Assembly (NCBI GenBank): GCA_003259005.1
Contig: QLII01000001.1
Span: forward strand, 3,860,501 to 3,924,500
From: Spirosoma telluris
GTDB lineage: Bacteria; Bacteroidota; Bacteroidia; Cytophagales; Spirosomataceae
Direction of reading: 5' to 3'
Length of the DNA stretch: 64,000 nt
Positions 9,939-19,062 of this stretch are shown here, piece after piece (position 1 is the first letter of the stretch; every line of letters begins with the position of its first letter). The notes below the pieces were generated by a model that searched no databases, was not told the DNA's origin, and saw only the letters and a program-made list of their open reading frames with translations. The position numbers were made by a program, and so were the translations under genes.

Positions 9939-11446
9939 ATGAAAATCAAACTCATAGCCCTCAGTATCCTGTTTTTTTCGCTAAGTGCCTGCCATGAATT
10001 TCTGGATGTCATTCCAGAAACGACCTTAACGTCCGATAGTTTCTACAAGACGCAGGCCGACTTTGAGCAGGCGGTCGGAGGTATTTACGCGCCACTCCAG
10101 GGTCTTTATAATCAGGATTGGATTCTGAACGAGATGCGTTCCGACAATACCTTCTTTATTTATAATGTTGCCCAACGGGGTGGAAAGCCGCAGGAAGATC
10201 CCGCAACGTTTACGCTTGAAACCAACAACACCTATACGTCGGGCAAGTGGACGAATTGCTACCTAATCATTGCCCGAGCGAATCAGGTATTGAAAACGAT
10301 TGATGCTGCCAGTTTCGATGAATCCGTTAAATCGAACCTGAAAGGGCAGGCGCTTTTTTTGCGGGCGTTTGCCTATTTCGATCTAGTCAAAAACTTCGGG
10401 GGTGTTCCGCTGTTTCTGGACCCAGCCACAGGCTACAAAGACACGTTTAAAGCAAGAGCCGACGTCGCTGACGTCTATAAGCAAATTAACATCGATGCTG
10501 CGGCAGCCGCTAAATTATTGCCCGCCAAAGCTGCGGCACCGGGTCGGGCTACGTCGGGAGCGGCTTATACACTGCTGGCTGATGCTTACATGAATCAAAA
10601 AGCCTGGCCAGACGCTGAAACGGCACTAAAAACCGTAACTACGCTGGGTTATAGTCTTCTACCGGGTTATGCCGATATTTTCAAGCCAACCAATAAAGGC
10701 AATAAAGAGATTATTTTCGATGTGCAGTATGCGGAAGGAACATCGCAGGCAATCTATAATGCGTTGCCCTATCTGTTCATACCCATACTGGCCGACCCAT
10801 CGATCATTACGGGGTTAAGCCTGCATCACAGCAAAACTACGGCGGCTACAATGTGCCAACGCCCGATTTACTGAAGGCCTATGAAGATACGCTCAAGGAT
10901 CAGCGGTTTTCGGCCTCCATCGGTTTCTATACAGGCCCATCGCCCCTTATCGGAATAACGTCGTATAATCGTACGCCCTATATCAAAAAATACCTGCATC
11001 CACACGCTGTTTATGGGCAAACCGCCGATAATGGCCCGATCTATCGGTATGCCGAAGTACTGTTGATGCTGGCTGAAGTAACGAACGAGCAAGGTCGCCA
11101 GGCCGATGCTGTTGCTTATCTGAATCAGGTTCGAGCGCGGGCGGGCTTACTTCCACTGGCTGCTGGTAGTCAGACTGATCTGCGAACGAGTATTCTGAAA
11201 GAACGTCAGATTGAGCTGGTTTTTGAAAATAAACGCTGGCATGATCTGGTCCGAAGCGGGTTAGCGGTTCAGGTGCTGTCGGCCAAAGGGGCCAAAATCA
11301 AGGCAAACCCGCAGGCGTATTACTATCCGGCGGGTAGCGCACCTATCTCCACGGCTTTTAACGTTACAGACCGCGATCTACTTTATCCCATTCCGGTGAG
11401 TGAAATTATTACCAATCCTGACCTAAAGCAGAACCCAGGTTATTGA
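9939..11446 (+). CDS. SusD/RagB nutrient-binding lipoprotein (frameshift near 10812)
   Basis: Surface lipoprotein that caps the SusC barrel and binds the glycan. The signal peptide ends in a lipobox (L-S-A-C, Cys about residue 19). SusD-like features include F-Y-K-T-Q-A-D-F-E-Q-A-V-G-G-I-Y, L-R-A-F-A-Y-F-D-L-V and, at the C-terminus, E-R-Q-I-E-L-V-F-E-N-K-R-W-H-D-L-V-R and Q-N-P-G-Y. One G is missing from the run at 10811-10814; restoring it yields 502 aa. The gene is probably co-transcribed with the SusC gene. Confidence 0.9.
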
Positions 11447-11454
11447 CTTGAGTT

Positions 11455-11490
11455 AACCCGTATCGCGTCTGGTTAAGGGGGGTACGGGTT
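11455..11490. terminator. 8-bp inverted repeat after susD
   Basis: AACCCGTA at 11455-11462 pairs with TACGGGTT at 11483-11490. It lies between susD and the DUF1080 gene and has no T-tract, so termination would be partial at most. Confidence 0.4.
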
Positions 11491-11511
11491 CCAATCGTTT
11501 TGTTTAAGCTT

Positions 11512-12150
11512 ATGAAAACTTTTCTGTTTGTTCCTGCGATTGCCATCATGTTTCTAACGAGCTTTTTGCTCGTTTCCGCCAAAAAATCCGTCCCGCTTTT
11601 TGACGGTAAAACCTTCCGGGGCTGGGAAGGCGACACCATAAACACCTGGCGAATCGAAAACGGTACCATTGCCGCCGGCCGACCCGATCAGATGGCCCCG
11701 CACAACGATTTCCTGTGCACTACCCGTAGCTACGCCAATTTTGTGATGCGACTAAAAGTCCGGCTGACAGGCACGAAAGGATTTGTCAATGCGGGCATAC
11801 AGTTTCGTAGCAAACGGTTAACGAATCCACCTTACGAAATGATCGGCTACCAGGCCGACTGGGGACCCAAATACTGGGGAAGCCTCTACGACGAATCACG
11901 TCGGAAGGTAACACTGGTCCAACCCGATTCCGTCCGACTAGCTAAATGGGTGAAAATCAACGACTGGAATACCTACGAAATTCGGGCCGAAAATCGGCGT
12001 ATTCGCCTGTATGTGAATGGGAATCAAACGGTCGAGTATACCGAATCGGATGAAACCATTCCGCAGTCGGGGCTGATTGGTCTGCAAATTCACGGCGCAG
12101 GCATGACACAAGTGGCTTATAAAGACATTACGCTTGAAGAACTTCCTTAA
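11512..12150 (+). CDS. DUF1080 (3-keto-disaccharide hydrolase-type) secreted protein
   Basis: 212-aa secreted protein. The ATG at 11512 is preferred over a TTG at 11500 and opens a clear signal peptide. The mature part has the DUF1080 opening L-F-D-G-K-T-F-R-G-W-E and the jelly-roll elements typical of this family (F-V-M-R-L-K-V, N-A-G-I-Q-F-R-S, G-Y-Q-A-D-W-G, W-N-T-Y-E-I-R-A and G-L-I-G-L-Q-I-H-G). DUF1080 members include 3-keto-glycoside hydrolases and glycan-binding lectin-like proteins. The CxxCH/HEAT protein starts only eight bases downstream, so both are probably exported together to act on the same sugar. Confidence 0.85.
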   Translation: MKTFLFVPAIAIMFLTSFLLVSAKKSVPLFDGKTFRGWEGDTINTWRIENGTIAAGRPDQMAPHNDFLCTTRSYANFVMRLKVRLTGTKGFVNAGIQFRSKRLTNPPYEMIGYQADWGPKYWGSLYDESRRKVTLVQPDSVRLAKWVKINDWNTYEIRAENRRIRLYVNGNQTVEYTESDETIPQSGLIGLQIHGAGMTQVAYKDITLEELP

Positions 12151-12158
12151 TCAATACC

Positions 12159-14452
12159 ATGAAACGTACGTTCTGGATTGTTACCGCTGGTATTCTCCTG
12201 TCAAGCCTGTTTCTGGCGGCAGCCCGGTACTCAGCTATAGTCAATACTCGTTCGCAAGAGGACCCGTTCGAAACGCCCCGTACGGTTAGTCAGACCCCCT
12301 CTACGGTTCCGCTTTCGCCCACGGAAAGTATGAAAACGTTCCGGCTGCCCAAAGGGTATCACCTCGAACTGGTGGCCAGCGAACCGATGATTTCGGAACC
12401 GGTGGCGCTGGCCTGGGACGGCAACGCCCGTCTGTATGTGGCACAGATGGAAACCTACATGCAAACTGTACTGGCCACGGGTCAAACCCAGCCCGAAGCC
12501 GGGTCATGCTGCTGGAAGACACCAATGGTGATGGCAAAATGGACAAGAGTTCGGTATTTATCGATCACTTATTAATGCCCCGCGCCATTCTGACCGTTGG
12601 CCATGAACTACTGGTTAACGAAACGGACTCCTACGATATTTATGCCTATCGGGATACCAACGGCGATGGTAAAGCCGACAAAAAAAGGCCCGTGTTTCAA
12701 AGCAAACGAAAGGCGTTTGGTAACGTAGAACATCAGCGTAGCGGTTTGGACTGGAACCTGGATAACTGGATTTACGAAACCATCGATCCGATTCGCTATC
12801 GGTACAAAAACGGTGTATTGAAAGCCGATACACTGCCTAATGCCGCTGGTCAATGGGGATTGACCCACGACGATTACGGACGGGTATTTTTCAGCCGGGC
12901 GGCTGCTGGCATTGCGGCATCAGGCTTCCAGATCAATCCAGCCTATGGGCAGCTTGACTTTCCGGATGCCTTTGAAGAAGGGTTTAACCACGTCTGGTCG
13001 GCCATCAAAACGCCTGATGTGAACGGTGGCCCCAAAACCCTGCGTCCAGATAGCACCATGGCCGATTTTACCTCCATCTGCGGTCAGTCTGTTTTTCGGG
13101 GAGATCGACTCCCGAATAGTATGTTCGGCGATTATATCGTATCTGAACCCGTTGCCAGGGTGATCCGGCGGGCCAATATTCAGAACAAAGACGGGAAAGT
13201 GCTGTTGTCCAATGTCTACCATCAGGACGAGTTCATCTCATCGACCGACATGAATTTCCGGCCCATCAACACCTACACAGGACCGGATGGCTGTCTGTAT
13301 ATCGTGGACATGTACCGGGGCATCATTCAGGAGTCGACCTGGGCCCAGCCGGGTAGTTATCTTTACGATCAGATCAAGACGAAAGGGCTGGACAAGAACA
13401 TACAACGGGGCCGAATTTATCGCCTGGTCTACGACGGCCTGAAGCCCGGCCCGGCTCCCAACCTATTGAGCGAACCCACGCGTAAACTGATCACGTATCT
13501 GGCACATCCGAATGGCTGGTGGCGGGATAATGCCCAGAAAGAAATCATTGTCCGAAGCGACAAATCCGTGGTTGCCTCGCTCAAACAAATTACGTTAGGT
13601 GAAAAAGGCCCATTAGCCGAACTGCCATCAGTCATCACCCGGATACATGCGCTGTGGACACTGGAAGGGCTGGATGCCCTTGACAAACCGACCGTGCTGA
13701 CCATGCTAAATGATCAGAATCCGGACATACGTAAAACAGCCGTGTGGCTTAGTGAACCCTGGATCAAAAAGAACGATACCCAACTGCTCGACAAGCTGGA
13801 ATCGCTAAAAAACGACGATAGCTACGATGTTCTGTCTCAACTGGTGTTATCCCTTTCGTACAGCAAAACCGAGAAAGCAAAATCCATTGCGCAGTCGGTT
13901 CTGGCCGCTCATGCTGATCACGTCGTGCTAACGGGTATAGAACGTACGTTGAAAAAAGCAGACGAGATCCGAAAAATTGGCAGTAGTCGATTGGCGGCAT
14001 TGAATCCTGCCGATCGGCAACTGGTACGGGAAGGGGCTCAGATTTTTACGGCGCTCTGTGCTACCTGTCACGGGGCACAGGGAGAAGGGACACCCTCGAA
14101 GATTGCTCCCCATCTGGCCGGGAAATTTAAATTGTTGGAAAATCGCGACGAAGTGATCAAGATCCTGCTTCAGGGACTGACCGGGCCGGTCGATGGGGTT
14201 ACATATCATGAACTCATGCCGCCTATGGGTACCAATAGCGATGAATGGATTGCGTCGGTGCTTACCTATGTTCGGCTGGAGCTGGGTATGCAGAGCTTTC
14301 CGGAAATGTCGTCGGGCTATATGAATAACTTCGTTATCGTTAAACCGGAGCAGGTCAAAAAAGTCCGGGAGCAAACGGCTAGCCGGACAAAACCCTGGAC
14401 CTGGGATGAATTGATCAAGGAGCGGGATCTGTTGAGGCAGAGTAAGAAATGA
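12159..14452 (+). CDS. PVC-type heme-binding protein: beta-propeller, HEAT region and cytochrome c (one frameshift)
   Basis: Secreted 764-aa protein once one A is restored at about 12496. It starts with a signal peptide. The N-terminal part has the PVC-type dehydrogenase beta-propeller pattern (F-R-L-P-K-G-Y-H-L-E-L-V-A-S-E-P, D-T-N-G-D-G-K-M-D and G-P-D-G-C-L-Y-I-V-D-M-Y-R-G). A HEAT-like helical stretch follows. A C-terminal cytochrome c domain carries the heme motif C-A-T-C-H-G-A-Q-G-E-G and an M-P-P-M-G ligand region. Such proteins are thought to oxidise sugars or similar substrates in the periplasm, passing electrons to heme. Pairing with DUF1080 suggests keto-sugar chemistry, which is inference. 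Confidence 0.85.
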
Positions 14453-14821
14453 TAAACTAAGGGACTGACTACAAGCGCACAAGAAACCAATAGAGCTATC
14501 GGAGCATAATAAAAGAGGAAATTACTTAAAAGTAGCAACTACCTTTGCCCAATACTTAACTTTAAAGTGAATAAATTTGTAACGATTCGGCTTCTCAAGA
14601 CGTTCAAACAGGTAGCCTACTATAGCTTTTTAGTAGATTGCCATGTTGGCCAATAGTGGACTAAAAACGAGTCAGACAGTGCAGAATAGCCCACAACTAA
14701 TGGCTCACTCCCGATTTGCCAGTAGCAATGGCTCAACAACTCATTGAGTTGATCTAAACTACCGAATTGCTGCTAGATGGTAAACAAACAGCTTTTTAGC
14801 TATAATTGAACTACTCGATTA
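14453..14821. other. Intergenic region with no gene recognised
   Basis: 369 bases between the cytochrome gene and the XRE regulator. A TACCTTTG -7-like element occurs near 14547, but no TTG lies at the proper distance upstream. A short open stretch from about 14568 is broken by stops and matches nothing I recognise. It could hold a decayed gene next to the insertion point of the restriction locus. Confidence 0.4.
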
Positions 14822-15109
14822 ATGAAACTTACCGCTATGGACGCATTCGACCGTATTGCCGCCCGGACGCCCGATCAGACTCGGCGTTCAGTCCGTAAGA
14901 TGCTGGATGTTGCTGATCGTATTCATGCTATTCTTGAGCAAAAGGGTATGACTCAGAAGGATTTGGCAGTTGCCCTTCACAAATCAGAATCAGAAATCAG
15001 TAAGTGGGTCAGTGGCACACATAACCTAGAGTTGAAAACAATTATTCGGATTGAAGAAGCCCTGGGTGAAGATATTTTAACGGTGCCCAAATCTAAAACC
15101 ACTGCTTGA
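14822..15109 (+). CDS. XRE-family helix-turn-helix regulator
   Basis: 95-aa DNA-binding protein. The HTH occupies about residues 35-75 (K-G-M-T-Q-K-D-L-A-V-A-L-H-K-S-E-S-E-I-S). It resembles the antitoxin or control-protein type of XRE regulator. No toxin gene is recognisable beside it. It lies 133 bases upstream of hsdM on the same strand and may regulate the restriction-modification locus, but a strong hairpin with a T-tract right at its stop codon suggests a separate transcript. A second in-frame ATG at 14837 is an alternative start. Confidence 0.85.
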   Translation: MKLTAMDAFDRIAARTPDQTRRSVRKMLDVADRIHAILEQKGMTQKDLAVALHKSESEISKWVSGTHNLELKTIIRIEEALGEDILTVPKSKTTA

Positions 15110-15135
15110 TGACCTTCAGCAGGCAGTGGTTTTTT
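15096..15135 (+). terminator. Rho-independent terminator after the XRE gene
   Basis: AAACCACTGC at 15096-15105 pairs with GCAGTGGTTT at 15123-15132, followed by a run of T. The left arm overlaps the last codons of the gene. Confidence 0.8.
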
Positions 15136-15242
15136 GCTACCATACATACCAATGGCTATGTGCAAAACAGACAGCAACCAAGACTTAAGTTGCTTTTTGA
15201 ATTTGCTGAGATTAAAAAACCAATAGAATAATTAGAGAGAAA

Positions 15243-16790
15243 ATGACAAGTAGTACACAAAGAGCAGACCTACAGAATAAAATTTGGAAAATAGCCAACG
15301 ATGTCCGTGGCTCAGTAGATGGATGGGATTTTAAACAATTTGTACTCGGAACACTTTTCTATCGGTTTATCAGCGAGAATTTTATCAATTACATTGAGGG
15401 CGGTGATGAAAGCATCAACTACGCCGGTTTATCCGATGATGTAATATCGCCGGAAATAAAGGATGATGCCATTAAGACCAAAGGGTATTTTATCTACCCC
15501 AGCCAACTCTTTATAACTATCGCCAAAACGGCCAATACCAATGCCAATCTGAATACCGACTTAAAAGCTATTTTCGATGCTATCGAAAGTTCGGCCAATG
15601 GGTATCCATCCGAAGAAGATATAAAAGGATTGTTTGCCGATTTCGACACGACCAGCACGCGACTTGGCAATTCTGTTGAAACCAAAAACAGCCGGTTAGC
15701 CGCCGTTATAAAAGGCGTTGCCGAACTGAATTTCGGGAATTTTGACGATAGCCAGATCGACCTGTTTGGCGATGCCTATGAATTCTTGATTTCTAACTAT
15801 GCCGCCAATGCGGGCAAATCGGGTGGAGAGTTTTTTACGCCACAAAGTGTCTCGAAGCTGATTGCACAATTAGCCATGCATAAGCAGACCACCGTAAATA
15901 AAATTTACGACCCGGCGGCCGGTTCGGGCTCTTTACTTTTACAAGCAAAAAAACACTTTGATAACCATATTATTGAAGAAGGGTTCTTCGGGCAGGAAAT
16001 AAACCACACCACCTACAACCTGGCCCGTATGAACATGTTTTTGCACAACGTCAACTACGACAAGTTTAATATTGCGCTGGGTAATACGCTGATTGACCCT
16101 CATTTTGGCGATGAAAAACCGTTTGATGCCATTGTTTCTAATCCGCCTTACTCAATACCCTGGATTGGTGACGGTGACCCTACGCTGATCAACGACGACC
16201 GGTTTGCCCCGGCCGGTGTACTGGCGCCTAAATCAAAAGCCGATTTCGCCTTTGTCTTGCACGCCCTTAGCTATCTGTCCAGTAAAGGCAGGGCCGCTAT
16301 TGTTTGCTTTCCCGGCATTTTTTATCGGGGTGGTGCTGAGCAAAAAATCAGAAAATACCTGGTCGATAATAACTATGTAGAGACCGTAATTGCGTTAGCA
16401 CCCAATCTTTTTTTCGGCACCTCAATAGCCGTAACTATTCTGGTGCTGTCGAAACATAAGCCCGATACCAAAACGCAGTTCATTGATGTAAGTGGCGAAG
16501 AATTCTTTAAGAAAATGACCAACAACAATGTGCTGACCGATGCGCACATTGAAAAGATTATGGACATATTCGATACCAAAGAAGATGTTGACCATGTAGC
16601 CAAATCAATAGACAATACGGTTATTGCCGAAAACGAGTATAACCTGTCGGTAAGCTCCTATGTAGAAGCTAAGGATAATCGGGAGAAAGTGGATATTACT
16701 AAATTAAACGCTGAGATTGCCACAACCGTAGCGAGAATAAATGTACTTCGTAGCAGCATTGATGCCATTATAAACGAGATTGAAGGGTAA
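15243..16790 (+). CDS. hsdM: Type I restriction-modification DNA methyltransferase subunit M
   Basis: 515-aa N6-adenine methyltransferase. The N-terminal HsdM helical domain contains V-D-G-W-D-F-K-Q-F-V-L-G-T-L-F-Y-R. The SAM-binding motif I is D223-P-A-A-G-S-G-S-L-L-L and the catalytic motif IV is N300-P-P-Y-S-I-P-W. With HsdS it forms the modification enzyme that methylates a bipartite DNA site. It starts the operon hsdM, DUF1016 gene, hsdS, fused ATPase-hsdR; the next gene begins after three bases. It resembles the type IC (EcoR124I) subfamily, matching the hsdS repeat and the hsdR remnant. No defect is visible. Confidence 0.95.
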   Translation: MTSSTQRADLQNKIWKIANDVRGSVDGWDFKQFVLGTLFYRFISENFINYIEGGDESINYAGLSDDVISPEIKDDAIKTKGYFIYPSQLFITIAKTANTNANLNTDLKAIFDAIESSANGYPSEEDIKGLFADFDTTSTRLGNSVETKNSRLAAVIKGVAELNFGNFDDSQIDLFGDAYEFLISNYAANAGKSGGEFFTPQSVSKLIAQLAMHKQTTVNKIYDPAAGSGSLLLQAKKHFDNHIIEEGFFGQEINHTTYNLARMNMFLHNVNYDKFNIALGNTLIDPHFGDEKPFDAIVSNPPYSIPWIGDGDPTLINDDRFAPAGVLAPKSKADFAFVLHALSYLSSKGRAAIVCFPGIFYRGGAEQKIRKYLVDNNYVETVIALAPNLFFGTSIAVTILVLSKHKPDTKTQFIDVSGEEFFKKMTNNNVLTDAHIEKIMDIFDTKEDVDHVAKSIDNTVIAENEYNLSVSSYVEAKDNREKVDITKLNAEIATTVARINVLRSSIDAIINEIEG

Positions 16791-16793
16791 ACG

Positions 16794-17809
16794 ATGAGCA
16801 ACGAAATAAGCCTGAAAAAAGAAGAATACGAACGTATTTTGAAACAAGCGGTTGAGCAAATTCGTACAACCAGAATACTAGTAGCCAAGCAAGTAAACAG
16901 TGCCACACAATCCATTTATTGGAATTTGGGAAAATTGATTTCTGAAAAACAAGTAGCCGAAGGTTACGGCAGTGCTGTGGTCAATCAGCTTTCGGTTGAC
17001 CTAAAAAAAGAATTTCCCGATATGGGCTTATCGCCCCGCAATTTGTGGATATGAAGCGGTTTTATGAGCGTTACTATTTGGCAGATGCAAAACTGCGACA
17101 GGCAGTCGCAGTTTTGCCGTGGGGGCATAATCTGCTGTTAATCAATAAGGTTCAATCACTCGAAGCTGTACTTTTTTATGCCAACGAAGCAATAGCCAAA
17201 GGATGGAGCCGGGATTGGTTGCTCAATGCCATCAAAATGGATAGCTTCAGCCATCATCAAACACAAATTAAATCGCACAATTTTAACGAAACACTTACTG
17301 CCATTGATGCAGATTATGCCAATGAAGTGTTTAAAGATCGTTACAATCTTGGCTTTTTGGGCATCACCGAACAAGTAAAAGAAACGGAGCTGGAAAAACG
17401 ATTGGTCGAAAAAATCAAAAACTTTATATTGGAATTAGGTAAGGGGTTTACATTCATCGGTAACCAATACCGCTTAGAATACAATAACAAAGAGTATTTT
17501 GTGGATATGCTTTTTTTTCACCGTGGCTTGCGAAGTTTGGTAGCTATTGAATTGAAAATAGGCAGTTTTAAAGCCGAATATGTAGGTAAAATGAATTTAT
17601 ACCTATCCTTGCTTGATAAATTGGAAAGGGGAGAAACCGAAAATAATTCTATCGGAATTATTCTTTGTGCCGACAAAGATCATGTAGACGTAGAAATTGC
17701 CCTCCAGGACATCAATAAACCGATTGGCGTGGCCGAATATCAGCTTTTATTACCCAAAGACCAATTGCAGGATTTGTTGGTCAATGAAATAAAAGCCTAT
17801 AACAACTAA
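16794..17809 (+). CDS. DUF1016 / YhcG-type PD-(D/E)XK nuclease (one frameshift)
   Basis: 338-aa protein when one G is restored at 17047-17048 (TGGAT to TGGGAT). The N-terminal DUF1016 helical domain has Q-S-I-Y-W-N-L-G-K-L-I and G-L-S-P-R-N-L-W. The C-terminal PD-(D/E)XK core has E-Y-F-V-D-M-L-F-F-H-R and L-V-A-I-E-L-K-I-G, giving the D...ExK triad. YhcG-family genes are frequent passengers in type I restriction loci. Their role is not settled; nuclease activity in defence or recombination is assumed from the fold. It sits between hsdM and hsdS on the same strand. Confidence 0.85.
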
Positions 17810-17828
17810 TTAGTTCGACATTAAAAGT

Positions 17829-19061
17829 ATGAGTGAGTTAGCTAAATTTTTAGAAGGTGTTGAGGTAGAGTGGAAAAAATTAGGCGAGGTTGGTGAGTTT
17901 TTTAGAGGACGACGATTTGTTAAAACTGATATTATTTCAGAAGGCACACCGTGTATTCATTATGGGGAAATGTATACGCACTACGGTATCTGGGCAGATA
18001 AGTCAAAATCATTTGTAAGTCCAGAACTTGCATCTAAGTTACGAAAAGCAACTAAAGGTGATGTTGTCTTCGTGGCTGCCGGTGAAACTATCGAAGATAT
18101 TGGTAAAGGAACAGCTTGGCTAGGTAATGAAGATGTGGTTATTCATGATGCTTGTTTTTTTTATAAAAGCTCATTGAATCCTAAATATGTAGCTTACTTT
18201 TCAAGAACTAAGTCTTTTCATGATCAGATCAAAAACTCAATCTCGTCGGGTAAAATATCAGCGATTAATTCAAAAGGGCTTGAGAAAGTAATTATTCCAA
18301 TCCATCCTGTCGAAATCCAATCAGAAATTGTTCGTATTCTAGACACATTTACAGAGCTTACAACAGAGCTTACAGCAGAGCTTACAGCTCGTAAAAAACA
18401 GTACGAATACTATCGAGATAAGTTACTGAATTTCAGTGAGTTAAATAGGGGGGGGGTGATATGGACTAGTTTAGGAGAAATTGGTAAATTTATTCGAGGT
18501 GGTGGATTACAGAAAAAAGACTTTACTGAAACAGGAGTTGGTTGCATTCACTATGGTCAAATCTACACGTACTACGGAACATATACGGATAAAACCAAAA
18601 CATCTGTATCTGAAGAATTTGCTAAAAAAGCACGTATGGCGAAACATGGAGATTTGATTATTGCAACCACAAGTGAAAACGATGAAGATGTTTGTAAAGC
18701 AGTAGCTTGGTTAGGAGATGAAGATATAGCAATAAGTAGTGATGCGTGTTTTTATAGGCATAGTTTGAATCCAAAGTACGTTGCTTATTTTTTTCAAACA
18801 GAACAATTTCAAAAACAAAAAAGGCCTTTTATAACCGGGACAAAAGTTAGACGTGTAAATGCGGATGATTTAGCGAAAATTAAAATTCCTGTCCCCTTCC
18901 CAGAAGAACAAGAATGGATCGTTTCCATTCTTGACAAATTCGATACCCTTACTACATCAATCAGTGAAGGGTTGCCAAAGGAGATAGCGCAACGCAAACA
19001 GCAGTATGAGTATTACAGGGATACATTATTAACCTTTCCGAAAGAGCATATAATGGCATAA
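17829..19061 (+). CDS. hsdS: Type I restriction-modification specificity subunit S
   Basis: 410-aa specificity subunit with two target-recognition domains (about residues 10-165 and 211-360). Each is followed by the conserved helix K-Q-Y-E-Y-Y-R-D-K-L-L or Q-Q-Y-E-Y-Y-R-D-T-L-L. Residues 175-186 are a triple four-residue repeat (TELT-TELT-AELT), the TAEL-type spacer of EcoR124-like enzymes. The two recognition domains resemble each other: C-I-H-Y-G-E-M-Y-T-H-Y-G versus C-I-H-Y-G-Q-I-Y-T-Y-Y-G, both with N-P-K-Y-V-A-Y-F. They may therefore read similar half-sites. The gene is A+T-rich compared with the carbohydrate loci. It ends one base before the next ATG. Confidence 0.93.
   Translation: MSELAKFLEGVEVEWKKLGEVGEFFRGRRFVKTDIISEGTPCIHYGEMYTHYGIWADKSKSFVSPELASKLRKATKGDVVFVAAGETIEDIGKGTAWLGNEDVVIHDACFFYKSSLNPKYVAYFSRTKSFHDQIKNSISSGKISAINSKGLEKVIIPIHPVEIQSEIVRILDTFTELTTELTAELTARKKQYEYYRDKLLNFSELNRGGVIWTSLGEIGKFIRGGGLQKKDFTETGVGCIHYGQIYTYYGTYTDKTKTSVSEEFAKKARMAKHGDLIIATTSENDEDVCKAVAWLGDEDIAISSDACFYRHSLNPKYVAYFFQTEQFQKQKRPFITGTKVRRVNADDLAKIKIPVPFPEEQEWIVSILDKFDTLTTSISEGLPKEIAQRKQQYEYYRDTLLTFPKEHIMA
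18351..18386 (+). repeat. Three 12-bp tandem repeats in hsdS (TAEL-type)
   Basis: ACAGAGCTTACA occurs twice (18351-18362 and 18363-18374), followed by GCAGAGCTTACA (18375-18386). In EcoR124-family enzymes, gain or loss of one such unit changes the spacing between the two half-sites of the DNA target by one base. Three units correspond to the longer EcoR124/3 state. Confidence 0.85.
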
Positions 19062-19062
19062 G

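Noticed and set aside
14453..14821. Decayed toxin gene upstream of the XRE regulator (toxin-antitoxin pair)
   Set aside because: A short frame near 14568 is interrupted by several stops and shows no toxin-family motif, so it cannot be supported.
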